Assembly: GCF_004331675.1 (NCBI RefSeq)
Contig: NZ_SJSN01000002.1
Span: 259,956 to 323,955, forward strand
Length of the DNA: 64,000 bases
Reading direction: 5' to 3'
DNA from: Pedobacter frigidisoli
Lineage (GTDB): Bacteria; Bacteroidota; Bacteroidia; Sphingobacteriales; Sphingobacteriaceae
Below are positions 17,880-27,532 of this stretch, piece after piece. The notes below the pieces were generated by a model that had not been told where the DNA came from, searched no databases, and saw nothing but the letters and a program-made list of their open reading frames with translations. Every line of letters starts with the position of its first letter. The first letter of the stretch is position 1. The position numbers and the translations under genes are program-made.

Positions 17880-18242
17880 TGTAATTATTGATATTTGGTT
17901 AGAGTCGGTTGCCAAATCCTACAAGCAACAGGCCTAAAGTTAAGCGGTTATAGGATAATATCCTATATAAATTTGATAAAAAGTATTAGTAATTAGTGTT
18001 TTTCTTTGTAGAGTTTTGTATATGCCCTCTTGGGCGATAACCAAATTATAAACCGGCAAATTATTTCTATATGAATTTTTTGTTTATTGATGAAAATATG
18101 AGAAGCTCAAAAAGAATAAATTCCATCCTATTTTATTATCTTCAAACGCTATAAATTCGCAACTTATTTACAGGAGAATATCAATTTATTAAGGCTGATA
18201 TAAGCAATCTCCAATAAGAAACTCAATATAAAAAACAAGATC
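17880..18242. promoter_or_regulatory. Divergent control region between AraC and DUF3826 genes
   Basis: A 363-base gap with no credible ORF. It holds a near-perfect 19-base palindrome at 17949-17967 and an ATAACCAAATTATAAAC block at 18037-18053 that is almost repeated at 58797-58814 upstream of a GH78 gene. Promoters for both divergent genes should lie here; I cannot place the start sites. Confidence 0.5.
17949..17967. promoter_or_regulatory. Palindrome TATAGGATAATATCCTATA, candidate AraC operator
   Basis: Nine-base arms mirror exactly around a single central base. It lies 70 bases upstream of the AraC ATG, in the divergent control region, where an autoregulatory or activating site is expected. 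No second copy was seen elsewhere in the window, so the assignment rests on symmetry and position only. Confidence 0.4.
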
Positions 18243-18923
18243 ATGAAATTATCAATTTTAGCTTTGTTGTTAACGTTCTCAAGTGTTGCCACAACTTTTG
18301 CTCAAAAAATGACTGCCGAAGAGAAAGTTAAATACGTAAAAGCCATTACGGAACGGGCAGATAAGATTGTGGTGAATTTAGGAATCAATGAACCTAAAAA
18401 ATCGGAAAAGGTAAGGAACATCATTCGAGATCAATACAGTAATTTAAATGATATTTATGCTGCTCGCGATTTAACCGTTAAGGATATCAAGGAAAAGAAT
18501 AAGGACAATAAAGTAGAAAGAGATTCTGCAATTGCCAAAGAAAATCGTATAGTTGAAACATCTCTAAATAAACTTCATAAAAAATATATTAGTAAGCTTT
18601 CTGCCCACCTAACTACAGATCAGGTTGATTTGGTGAAGAACGGTATGACATACAATGTTCTACCAATTACCTATAAGGCTTACCAAGAAGAGGTGTTAAC
18701 TTTAACAGAGGATCAGAAAAAGCAAATCTTAGTTTGGTTAACCGAAGCTCGCGAGCATGCTATGGATGCGGAATCATCAGATAAGAAACATGCTTGGTTT
18801 GGTAAATATAAGGGAAGAATAAATAACTATTTATCTGCAGCGGGCTACGATTTAAAAAAAGAAGGAATAGAGTGGGAGAAAAGACGGAAAGCCAAAGCAC
18901 AATCAAATAATCCCAATCAATAA
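18243..18923 (+). CDS. DUF3826 secreted protein, copy 1
   Basis: 226 residues with signal peptide ending TFAQ (about 20) and a helical, charged mature part. It has the DUF3826 pattern: a late YKAYQEEVLTLTEDQKKQI segment, then AREHAMDAESSDKKH and F-x-KYKGRINNYLSAAGYD. DUF3826 proteins are common in pectin PULs of Bacteroidota but have no established function. A second member lies at 45071-45736. The gene stands alone between the AraC regulator and the susC promoter region. Confidence 0.8.
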   Translation: MKLSILALLLTFSSVATTFAQKMTAEEKVKYVKAITERADKIVVNLGINEPKKSEKVRNIIRDQYSNLNDIYAARDLTVKDIKEKNKDNKVERDSAIAKENRIVETSLNKLHKKYISKLSAHLTTDQVDLVKNGMTYNVLPITYKAYQEEVLTLTEDQKKQILVWLTEAREHAMDAESSDKKHAWFGKYKGRINNYLSAAGYDLKKEGIEWEKRRKAKAQSNNPNQ

Positions 18924-19392
18924 ACAGTTATAAAGTTTTTGAATAAATTATTTTATTTTTTTATTTAAGAATGTTTCATTTATATATGAATTTTATTTCT
19001 ATATTGTATTGCCGTTAAACTGATTAAATAATATAGATTATTAACATTTTTATTCGTGGTAATAAAGTATAGTAATTATCGCATTCGTTAATGATTTATT
19101 TCTTTTTGATTATAATTTAAGGTATTAATATACTTTCTAACCAATATAAAAGATCGAGTAACTAAAAAGAAATGAGCCATCTTCATCAAAACTCTTATTT
19201 AATTTTAGCAAATAATACCTACACGGTATTTTATGCTCAACAATTCGACTCTTATATTATATCATTATCGCCATCAAAAAAGATATTTAATAAATCACGA
19301 TAGGGTAAGAGTATCCAAAACAATTTTTAAAATAGCTGCAATTGATGAATGGCTAATGAAAATGCATCAAAAAAACTAACCAAATAATAAAT
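18924..19392. promoter_or_regulatory. Control region upstream of susC
   Basis: A 469-base AT-rich gap without a credible ORF. Two blocks recur in the gap before the pectate lyase genes: 18963-19019 (matching 25575-25634) and a TTTCTAACCAA plus GAAATGAGCCA pair at 19134-19144 and 19169-19179 (matching 25748-25757 and 25781-25791). TATATTGT at 19000-19007 aligns with TACCTTGT at 25612-25619 and resembles a -7 box. The shared blocks suggest that SusCD and the pectate lyases answer to the same regulator. Confidence 0.6.
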
Positions 19393-22300
19393 ATGAACTT
19401 AAAATTTTTACGCAAATTATCTTGGGTATTAGTGCTCATGACAATTATCAGTACTTCGTTGTTTGCACAGCAACGACAAGTTACTGGTAAGGTTGTTGAT
19501 AAAAAGGATGGCCAGCCCGTTCCTGGAGTGACCGTAGGGATACGGGGTAAAACCAATAATGTAAGCACCAATGATAAAGGTGAGTTTGCATTAGTAGCCG
19601 ATCCTGCAACTGATGCCCTTGTTTTTTCATTCATTGGATTTGTACGACAGGTAGTGCCTTTGGCAGGAAAAACAAACATCACTGTAAATTTTGTAGAAGA
19701 CAATACCGCATTAGACGATGTAGTGGTTATAGGTTATGGCGTTAAGAAAAAATCTGAAATTCTCGGCTCAGTTGCTACAATCACTGGTGCTGAAATTCAG
19801 GACGTTCCAGCTCCGAATTTAGCTGGTGCCATGCGAAATAGAATTGCCGGTGTTGGTGTAAGTCAAACCTCAGGTCGTCCAGGTTCGCCCATTACTTTCA
19901 ACATCAGGAACTCTACAACCACCACTGCAGCTGCTGGTACTACAGATGAACCGCTCTATGTGGTAGACAATATTACCGTAACAAGAGAGGCTTTCGATAA
20001 TATAGATGCTTCCATGATTGAGAATCTAACCTTTTTAAAAGATGCTTCTGCTGCAATTTATGGTGCTGCTGGAGCTAAAGGGGTTATTCTAGTAACAACA
20101 AAAAAAGGAAGGGTAGGTAAGCCAAGTATAACTTATAATGGATATCTAGGTATTTCTGATGCGATTAAAGTGCCAAAAATGTTATCTGGATATGATCATG
20201 CATTATTGTTAAATGATACATTCCGTTCTCAAGGTGCTGCTGCATCGGAATACTTTGCCCCTGAAGATTTAGATTATATCAAAACGCTAGATTATAAAAG
20301 CTGGTATGATGAAGTATGGCAACCAGCAACCACCCAAAGACATAATATAGGTATTTCTGGCGGAAGTGATAAAATTACCTTTTTCGCAGGAGGAAGTTAT
20401 CAGGGTGAAAATGGAAACTATGCGGGAATGAAATTTAATAAATATTCATTCAGAAGTGGTGTAGTTGCAACAGTTGCCAACGGCTTAAAAGCAGATGTTA
20501 ATTTTAACGTTGATTATGGAACGAAAGAATTACATCACAATGCGCAAGATAATGACGCACCCTTTTTTGAAAGACTTATAACTATTCCAAGATGGGTTCC
20601 AATCAGTATAGATGGAAAATACGTAAATTATACCGTTCCCGGTGTTTCTGCCGCAAATCTTAACCCACTAGCCATTTCTGAGTCTGGTTATTACAACAAT
20701 GGTTCAAATAAGTCATACAGAATTAATGCTTCATTAACTTACGAACCAACTTTCTTGAAAGGGCTTGTAATTCGAGGCCAAGTTTCGCAGTCAAGTGGAT
20801 CGTCAAAGAACACACAATATATACCACCTTTTACGCTATACAATTTTGTTAAAAGAGGTAATAATCAGGAATTGTTCACCAATCAATTACCTACGGCAAC
20901 TGCACCTACATTTCAGCCAACAAGTGCAGCGAATTCTACTTTTACACCAGGCTTAACTGATAATAGTAGCTATCAATTTTTTCTAACACTTCAATACAAT
21001 AAAACGATTGGAAAACACACTTTTAATGTCTTAGCTGGTGTTGAGCAAAGTGAAGGTAATACACAAAATTCAACTGTTCGTTATACAAATCAACTTATTC
21101 CCGGTGTAGATCAGTACTTTGCTTATGATATTAATACGCTCGTAGCATCAAACTTAGATCAAACAGCAGTTTCTAAACGTTCTGGATTCGCCCGTTTTAG
21201 TTATGATTTTAATAAAAAATACTTGGTTGAGGGGATTGCCCGTATTGATGCATCGTCTAACTTCGCATTAGGTAACCGTTGGGGTGTATCGCCAAATATT
21301 GGAGTTGGATGGGTAGTGAGTCAGGAAGATTTCTTTAAAAACAGCAGCGCATTGGGCTTTATTAATTTCTTGAAATTAAAAGCAAATGTGGGTATTACGG
21401 GAGACGATAGGGTTGGCGTTCGTTTGTGGCAAGATAGATTTCAGATTGATGTAACCAATGGATATGTTTATGGAACTTCGAATGGAAACAGTTTAAACCG
21501 TTCTCGTTTGGCTAATCCTGATATTACATGGGAAAAGAAAAGAACCATCAACGTTGGTTTGGAAACTTCTATGTTTAACAACAAGTTAGATATAAGTATT
21601 GAAGCTTTCCAAAACTATACTTATGATGGTTTCGAATTAGGAGCTAATAATCAATATCCACAATATTTCGGTACGCAGGCACCAGTGTTAAACTACCGAC
21701 AACTTTATAACTGGGGATCTGAGTTCAGTATTGGCTATAAAGCTAAGCTTGCAAAAGACTGGAACCTTAGTGCAAGCATGAACTTCTCTTACGGTAACTC
21801 AGTAACAGACAGGGTTCTTTATACTGCTGGAAACTTGATTAACAATACGTTTCCTAACTTACAATTGTTCGGAACTGACCCACGTAAATATAGCTCAAGT
21901 AATTATGGTTTAACTAACCTTGGTATGTTTAGAACTCAAGGCGAAGTTGATGCTTGGATGGCGAAATATCCTAACTACAGGATCTATGATAAAATCCCAC
22001 AAGCTGGCTGGTTATATTACGAAGACACCAATCAAGATGGGGTGATATCTGATAGCGATTTAGCTCCCTTATATAACAATACCAATGCATTTTTGTCTTC
22101 GGGTATCTCACTAAATTTAACGTACAAAAATTTTAGTTTGAACACCAACATCAATGCAAGATTTGGTGGTAAAATTTTCTATGATAGCAGGGCAAGAACA
22201 GCTCCATCTAAAACTAGAAATACATTAGAAATCTGGACAGATCGTTGGACACTAGATAATCCAATGGAAGGTAAATATCCTAGATTTGATGATCCATCAC

Positions 22301-22548
22301 TAGGAATAAACTCTGATTTTTGGGCAGTTGACGGAACGATGATCCGTATAAACACCATGACTTTGAGCTATAAAGCACCTACTGCATTTGCTAATAAACT
22401 TGGTATCGGCGGTGCTAGAATACTACTAACAGGAAATAATCTTTGGACAATCGTAAATCCTTTACCTTACAAAGACCCATATACTTCAAGTGCATGGGAT
22501 TATCCAATGTTGAGAACAATATCTTTAGGTTTGAGTGTTAACTTATAA
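19393..22548 (+). CDS. susC-like: SusC/RagA-family TonB-linked outer membrane transporter
   Basis: 1051 residues: signal peptide ending LFAQ (about 26), a carboxypeptidase-regulatory-like domain (VTGKVVDKKDGQPVPGVTV, about 30-105), the SusC signature LDDVVVIGYGVKKK (about 111-124), plug domain with AMRNRIAGVGV and a long beta-barrel ending in SLGLSVNL. There is no N-terminal STN extension, so it is not of the sigma/anti-sigma signalling type. It imports pectic oligosaccharides across the outer membrane with TonB energy. It is followed after 10 bases by susD. It is the only SusC in the window although about 20 enzymes surround it. Confidence 0.96.
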   Translation: MNLKFLRKLSWVLVLMTIISTSLFAQQRQVTGKVVDKKDGQPVPGVTVGIRGKTNNVSTNDKGEFALVADPATDALVFSFIGFVRQVVPLAGKTNITVNFVEDNTALDDVVVIGYGVKKKSEILGSVATITGAEIQDVPAPNLAGAMRNRIAGVGVSQTSGRPGSPITFNIRNSTTTTAAAGTTDEPLYVVDNITVTREAFDNIDASMIENLTFLKDASAAIYGAAGAKGVILVTTKKGRVGKPSITYNGYLGISDAIKVPKMLSGYDHALLLNDTFRSQGAAASEYFAPEDLDYIKTLDYKSWYDEVWQPATTQRHNIGISGGSDKITFFAGGSYQGENGNYAGMKFNKYSFRSGVVATVANGLKADVNFNVDYGTKELHHNAQDNDAPFFERLITIPRWVPISIDGKYVNYTVPGVSAANLNPLAISESGYYNNGSNKSYRINASLTYEPTFLKGLVIRGQVSQSSGSSKNTQYIPPFTLYNFVKRGNNQELFTNQLPTATAPTFQPTSAANSTFTPGLTDNSSYQFFLTLQYNKTIGKHTFNVLAGVEQSEGNTQNSTVRYTNQLIPGVDQYFAYDINTLVASNLDQTAVSKRSGFARFSYDFNKKYLVEGIARIDASSNFALGNRWGVSPNIGVGWVVSQEDFFKNSSALGFINFLKLKANVGITGDDRVGVRLWQDRFQIDVTNGYVYGTSNGNSLNRSRLANPDITWEKKRTINVGLETSMFNNKLDISIEAFQNYTYDGFELGANNQYPQYFGTQAPVLNYRQLYNWGSEFSIGYKAKLAKDWNLSASMNFSYGNSVTDRVLYTAGNLINNTFPNLQLFGTDPRKYSSSNYGLTNLGMFRTQGEVDAWMAKYPNYRIYDKIPQAGWLYYEDTNQDGVISDSDLAPLYNNTNAFLSSGISLNLTYKNFSLNTNINARFGGKIFYDSRARTAPSKTRNTLEIWTDRWTLDNPMEGKYPRFDDPSLGINSDFWAVDGTMIRINTMTLSYKAPTAFANKLGIGGARILLTGNNLWTIVNPLPYKDPYTSSAWDYPMLRTISLGLSVNL

Positions 22549-22558
22549 TTTTTGAGAA

Positions 22559-24454
22559 ATGATTAATCAAATAAAAAATAATATAAAAAAGGCAGTAGCC
22601 ATTTTAACTTTAGCTGCACTTTTGCCCGCTTGTGTAAATAAAGATGAATTTTTCTTACTACCAGATACAGGTGGTATCGATCAGGCCATATGGGATAATG
22701 ATGGTTCTGTACAGCTACACCTTAACAGGGTGTACGATGTAGCAATGTATCAATTTCCATTACAGCTCGTTCCAGACCGTTATGGTGTGCATTATGCAAG
22801 CGATGAAAATTATTTCCCAGATGGGGATGCCAATGCAAAAGCTACACTTGGACTACAGGGAGTATTGGGAAATAACGATGTACGGTATGTTGGTAACACA
22901 TATGGAGGTAACCCAGGAAATAATAAATATTGGGACATTGCAAGATGTAACGATGCTATTGCCAATCTACCAGGGAGCAAAATGCTTACGCCTAAAAAAA
23001 ATGAATTGCTTGGGCAATATTATGCGCTAAGAGCAATAACCTATTTTGAATTAGTAAAAGTTTATGGTGGTGTTCCGCTGCCGTTAACACCACAAGGAGC
23101 TGATACTATTTACGATGAGGGTAGAAGACCGGCTAAAGAATGTTTTGCAGCAATATTAAGTGATTTGAATAATGCAATAATTCTTTTAGAGGGCTTTAAT
23201 CCTGGTGATGCAGATGGAAGAGGTAAAATGACTAAATTGATAGCAACCTGTTTGAAAGCTAAGGTGCTATTATACTGGGCAAGTCCACAATTTAATCCAC
23301 TAAATGACCCAAAACACCCTTACCAAGCATCAAGATGGACTGATGCTCTGACAGCAAATAAGGAAGCTTATGATATGTGTGTTTCGGCAGGAAAAAAATT
23401 AATGCCAAATTATTTGGATGTTTTTCGTGTAGAAGGTACAAGCAATACTGAAGCAATTCTTGTAAGAACCTATTCAAGCACAATACCCAATCGAGGGAAT
23501 GGGACTGAACAGCGTGTTAGGCCAACCTCCGAAGGTGGAAGTCCTAGCTTTCCAAATACTTATTTTATGCCTACAACGAAAATGTTAGATGCATATCCAA
23601 TGAGAGATGGAAAACCATTAAATACATCTACGGCCTTTCCTTATGATGCGACAATGTTCTGGCAAAATAGAGACCCAAGATTTGAAGCTACTTTTGCTAC
23701 AAATGGATCAGTATATCCTTTAAGCGGAAACACAAATAGGAAACAGTGGACTTACAACCTTGCGGTTGGGGAAAGCAGTGGAGTTTCTGTATATGTTAAG
23801 CGTTTTTCTACGCCTACTTTAACAGCAAGTGCCTCTGTTTATAATAGTTCTATTGGTGGTGGAAGTGGTATGGATTGGATTGAGCTTAGATTTGCAGAAA
23901 TCATGTTAAATTATGCCGATTGTATGAATGAAACAGGGAATATCGGGGGCGCAAAAGATTTAGTGAGACAGATTCGTGTGAGAGCAGGAGTAGTAGCAGG
24001 TGATTCAGATTACGGACTCGCATTGGCGGGAAGTACCCCCCAATTGCGTAACTTAATTCTTAATGAAAGACAAATAGAATTCGCTTTCGAAAATAAACGA
24101 AATTCAGATTTGAGGAGATCTCGTACCATGCATTTGTTAACAGGAAATATGTCTAAGCTGGAAGTCCAATTGGTAAATCCTCCAGTAGGATCAGATCAAA
24201 AAGATAAAAAAGTATTAGAAGATCCAACGGTTCCTGGAGGTACAACACTGTTCAGAGAAACATTAAATGTTAACGATAAAGCAACTTATACCAAGTATTT
24301 TAAAAATGTTGTTATAACAAATACAACTTATTTACCATACAACATACCAGAATATCATTACTTCTACACTTTTCATAATGACTTTGTAAGTTTTGGTAAT
24401 AAAATTCTTCCAACAGTTGGTTGGGCCGGTAGTACATTCGATCCACTTGACTAG
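22559..24454 (+). CDS. susD-like: SusD/RagB-family surface glycan-binding lipoprotein
   Basis: 631 residues with lipobox LLPAC (Cys about 25). Helical TPR-like SusD fold features: YWDIARCNDAIANLP, the ALRAITYFELVKVYGGVPL helix pair, KLIATCLKAKVLLYWASP, and the C-terminal MLNYADCMNETG and NERQIEFAFENKR motifs. It caps the SusC channel at the cell surface and binds the oligosaccharide. It lies immediately downstream of susC and upstream of the surface lipoprotein, the standard PUL order. Confidence 0.95.
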   Translation: MINQIKNNIKKAVAILTLAALLPACVNKDEFFLLPDTGGIDQAIWDNDGSVQLHLNRVYDVAMYQFPLQLVPDRYGVHYASDENYFPDGDANAKATLGLQGVLGNNDVRYVGNTYGGNPGNNKYWDIARCNDAIANLPGSKMLTPKKNELLGQYYALRAITYFELVKVYGGVPLPLTPQGADTIYDEGRRPAKECFAAILSDLNNAIILLEGFNPGDADGRGKMTKLIATCLKAKVLLYWASPQFNPLNDPKHPYQASRWTDALTANKEAYDMCVSAGKKLMPNYLDVFRVEGTSNTEAILVRTYSSTIPNRGNGTEQRVRPTSEGGSPSFPNTYFMPTTKMLDAYPMRDGKPLNTSTAFPYDATMFWQNRDPRFEATFATNGSVYPLSGNTNRKQWTYNLAVGESSGVSVYVKRFSTPTLTASASVYNSSIGGGSGMDWIELRFAEIMLNYADCMNETGNIGGAKDLVRQIRVRAGVVAGDSDYGLALAGSTPQLRNLILNERQIEFAFENKRNSDLRRSRTMHLLTGNMSKLEVQLVNPPVGSDQKDKKVLEDPTVPGGTTLFRETLNVNDKATYTKYFKNVVITNTTYLPYNIPEYHYFYTFHNDFVSFGNKILPTVGWAGSTFDPLD

Positions 24455-24501
24455 TAATTTAAGAATAAATGTTTCAGTTGATCTGATTAAAAAATAAAAT
24501 A

Positions 24502-25488
24502 ATGAAAACTAAATATATTTATAAGTTACTCATAGGGTTATGCGTGATTCTTTCCGCTTCTTGTAAAAAGGAATCGGCGAACATATTTAACATGTTCGAT
24601 GATGTAACAGTAACCTTCAATAATAGCGATCCACGCTGCGTTACAGATTATAAAGTAATCAATGAAAAAGAAGAGGTTTGGATTGATTTTACTATAAATT
24701 CTGCTAAGGAAGATATGTATTCTTACGTTTTTGAAGTTTCTGCAGGTACAGCTCAGGCTACACGATATACGATTGCAATTACAAACCCATCTCAACGCAG
24801 AAGTTTTTCAACAATTATTAAACTTCCAAATTCAGCCTTTCCAGCAGCTGCAATTCGTGATGGTAAACAAAGCTATCGGATTTGCGCATTGAATGAGAAA
24901 GGAGTATTTATTGGTGATGGATATAAAAAAGTAACAGTTGATGTAAATCCAAGTTTTATGATATATGCCAACAGAGATATTTATCTACCAGATACTGTTG
25001 CTAAATCTTTACCAAGTTTCTTTTCTGTTGCTGATGCTACAGGTTACAATTACACTAGTGCGGTAGCTAATGCCGGAAAAATAGATTTTGGTATTTACAG
25101 AAAACCTGGGTCTAATTCAACAGTTCAAACTCCAACGTGGGTAGTTAATTTATATTCCCCAAGTGTTGCTACTAATCCATTAACTGTTTATGATATCAGT
25201 GGCTTCAGCCCTAAAAGAACCACAAAATTTAGTCAGCCAGTTACTGGACAGGCTAATGCGTTTCTTACTACTGCAATTTCTGGTTCATCTATAGAAATTT
25301 TGGCTAAAGCGAGAGCAATTACCTTTAACGAAACTACCCAAACTACTCCAGCTAATGGTTTGGCAGCGGGTAATGCGGTGTTTTTCCTTACACCAGAAGG
25401 CAAATATGGTATGATCTATATAAATGCAGTTACTTCTGATTTGCAGAAACGACCATTCATTAATGTAAGCATAAAATTGCAGCGATAA
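24502..25488 (+). CDS. Surface lipoprotein, probable glycan-binding protein of the SusCD operon
   Basis: 328 residues with a lipobox-like SASC at about 18-21. The mature part is beta-rich, with an N-terminal region NIFNMFDDVTVTFNN, a middle SFMIYANRDIYLP and a C-terminal FFLTPEGKYGMIYINAVTSD. I do not recognise a numbered family with confidence; the position third after SusC and SusD is that of surface glycan-binding proteins (SGBPs), so carbohydrate binding at the cell surface is inferred. The gene ends 54 bases before a strong terminator. Confidence 0.65.
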   Translation: MKTKYIYKLLIGLCVILSASCKKESANIFNMFDDVTVTFNNSDPRCVTDYKVINEKEEVWIDFTINSAKEDMYSYVFEVSAGTAQATRYTIAITNPSQRRSFSTIIKLPNSAFPAAAIRDGKQSYRICALNEKGVFIGDGYKKVTVDVNPSFMIYANRDIYLPDTVAKSLPSFFSVADATGYNYTSAVANAGKIDFGIYRKPGSNSTVQTPTWVVNLYSPSVATNPLTVYDISGFSPKRTTKFSQPVTGQANAFLTTAISGSSIEILAKARAITFNETTQTTPANGLAAGNAVFFLTPEGKYGMIYINAVTSDLQKRPFINVSIKLQR

Positions 25489-25875
25489 AATGCCTTTACA
25501 GTGGTTTAGCACTGCCACAATTTTTTTGTATAGATGGTTAGAAAAAAGGAAGCAATCATTTGCTTCCTTTTTTCATTTAAGAATGTTACATTTATATATG
25601 AAATTTATTTCTACCTTGTAACGTGGCTGTTAAAGTAAATTCGATTCACTATAATTTGTGTTGATAATTGATAATATTTTATAATAATTGGGCAACATTA
25701 TCGCTTTTATAGCTTATATTTAATTACAATTTTGAAATATACTATAATTTCTAACCAAAATTTTTAACCAAAGAACAATAGAAATGAGCCACGATTTTTA
25801 AAATCTTTATTCAGATTTTTTACTAATCTATAATATTGCTTAATTTCTTTTACTTCTTTAACGAGCAAAACACAA
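25489..25875. promoter_or_regulatory. Intergenic region: terminator plus pectate lyase promoter region
   Basis: A 387-base gap. After the terminator it carries the block 25575-25634 that is nearly identical to 18963-19019 upstream of susC (shared core CATTTATATATGAA then TTTATTTCTA), a TACCTTGT -7-like box at 25612-25619, and the TTTCTAACCAA and GAAATGAGCCA elements at 25748-25757 and 25781-25791. No ORF of interest is present. Confidence 0.6.
25542..25574 (+). terminator. Rho-independent terminator after the SusCD operon
   Basis: An uninterrupted stem around GGAAGCAA / TTGCTTCC with the four-base loop TCAT (25556-25559), flanked by A-run on the left and T-run on the right. It ends the transcript of the SusC, SusD and lipoprotein genes and could serve as a terminator on both strands. 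Confidence 0.85.
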
Positions 25876-27531
25876 ATGAAAAAGAACTTTTTAAATCTGC
25901 TATTTTCAGCAGCATTAATGCTCTCAGCAAATTATTCATTTGCACAATATCCAAATATTCCTGCCGATGTTAAAAAATCATCAGATTCGATGATGAAGGC
26001 CGCTTATCATCAGTCAGACATCGCTTGGGAAAAAGCTAAGCCAATTATCGAAAAGGAAGCTAATCAAGGTAAGCCATATATCCCTTGGGCAGCAAGACCA
26101 AATGATTTGCCTCAATCAGAACTATTGGCTTTTCCGGGAGCAGAAGGTGGAGGCGCATATAGTTTTGGTGGTCGTGGGGGCAGAGTTATAGTGGTGAAAA
26201 ACTTAAACGATAGTGGTCCGGGTTCTTTACGTGATGCTTGTGAACAAGGCGGAGCGAGAATTGTCGTTTTCAACGTATCTGGAATTATAAGAATTAAAAC
26301 ACCATTAATAATTCGTGCACCATATATTACTATTGAAGGTCAAACGGCTCCGGGTGATGGCGTTTGTGTCGCGGGTGAATCTGTTTGGTTAAATACGCAT
26401 GATGTAATTGTTCGTTTCATGCGTTTTAGAAGAGGTGAAACTTTCGTCGGTCGACGTGATGATGCCATAGGTGGAAATCCTGTTGGGAATATTATGATTG
26501 ACCACGTTTCTGCAAGTTGGGGCTTAGACGAAAACATGTCGATGTACCGCCATATGTTTAATGATAGTACAGGTAAAATCGAAGATAAATTAGCAACTGT
26601 AAACATCACCATTCAAAATTCAATTTTTGCTGAGGCGCTAGATACTTGGAACCACGCATTCGGAAGCACATTGGGTGGTGAGAATTGTACTTTTATGCGT
26701 AACCTCTGGGCAGATAACGGAGCAAGAAACCCGTCAATTGGTTGGAACGGAATTTTCAATTTTGCAAATAATGTAGTTTTCAACTGGAATAATCGTTCAA
26801 CAGATGGTGGTGACTACACGGCACTGTATAATATAATGAATAACTATTATAAACCAGGGCCAGTTACTGATTTAAAGGAGCCAATAAGCTATCGAATCTT
26901 GAAACCAGAGTCAGGTCGTAGTAAATTGCCATACGTGGTTTATGGTCGTGCTTATGTAAGTGGAAATATTATCGAAGGTAATGATAAAGTAACCAAAGAT
27001 AATTGGAACGGTGGTGTGCAGTTGGAGGATAAAAAAGGTGAGTTAATGAGCTTTGAAAAAGCAACTCCATATTTTGCCGCCATGCGTGTGAATAAACCTT
27101 TTCCAATGCCTAAAATTACTATTCTGCCAACATTACAAGCCAAAGAATATGTGCTTACCAACGTTGGAGCAAATTTGCCTAAAAGAGATCCTGTTGATGT
27201 TCGTGTAATTAAGCAGGTTCAAACTGGTAAAATCGATTTTATCGAGGGCGTTAAATTACCTGAAAAGGATTTTGAACACCGTCGTTTACCAAAAGATTCT
27301 TACAAACAAGGTATCATAACCGATATCAGTCAGGTTGGGGGTTATCCGGTTTACAAGGGAACACCTTACAAAGATGCTGATGATGATGGTATGCCCGATG
27401 CTTATGAATTGAAAAATGGTTTAAATCCCAAAGATGCATCAGATGCTATGAAAATTACGAAAAGTGGTTATTCAAATATCGAAGTTTACTTAAATAGTGT
27501 AGTTCCAGTTTCAACTGTAAAACCTAATTAA
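25876..27531 (+). CDS. PL1-family pectate lyase with C-terminal calcium-binding repeat, copy 1
   Basis: 551 residues with signal peptide ending SFAQ (about 23). The PL1-type right-handed beta-helix starts at about residue 85 (AFPGAEGGGAYSFGGRGG) and includes VVKNLNDSGPGSLRDAC, PYITIEGQTAPGDGV, RFRRGE, the DDAIGG aspartates and DHVSASWGLDENMS. The C-terminus has DADDDGMPDAYELKNGLNP, a thrombospondin-3/dockerin-like calcium loop. It cleaves galacturonan by beta-elimination, probably outside the cell or on its surface. An almost parallel copy follows one base after the stop. Confidence 0.92.
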   Translation: MKKNFLNLLFSAALMLSANYSFAQYPNIPADVKKSSDSMMKAAYHQSDIAWEKAKPIIEKEANQGKPYIPWAARPNDLPQSELLAFPGAEGGGAYSFGGRGGRVIVVKNLNDSGPGSLRDACEQGGARIVVFNVSGIIRIKTPLIIRAPYITIEGQTAPGDGVCVAGESVWLNTHDVIVRFMRFRRGETFVGRRDDAIGGNPVGNIMIDHVSASWGLDENMSMYRHMFNDSTGKIEDKLATVNITIQNSIFAEALDTWNHAFGSTLGGENCTFMRNLWADNGARNPSIGWNGIFNFANNVVFNWNNRSTDGGDYTALYNIMNNYYKPGPVTDLKEPISYRILKPESGRSKLPYVVYGRAYVSGNIIEGNDKVTKDNWNGGVQLEDKKGELMSFEKATPYFAAMRVNKPFPMPKITILPTLQAKEYVLTNVGANLPKRDPVDVRVIKQVQTGKIDFIEGVKLPEKDFEHRRLPKDSYKQGIITDISQVGGYPVYKGTPYKDADDDGMPDAYELKNGLNPKDASDAMKITKSGYSNIEVYLNSVVPVSTVKPN

Positions 27532-27532
27532 T

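Noticed and set aside
17880..17915. TTG start extending the AraC protein by 12 residues
   Set aside because: The ATG at 17879 gives the usual MKP... N-terminus of this regulator type and needs no rare start.
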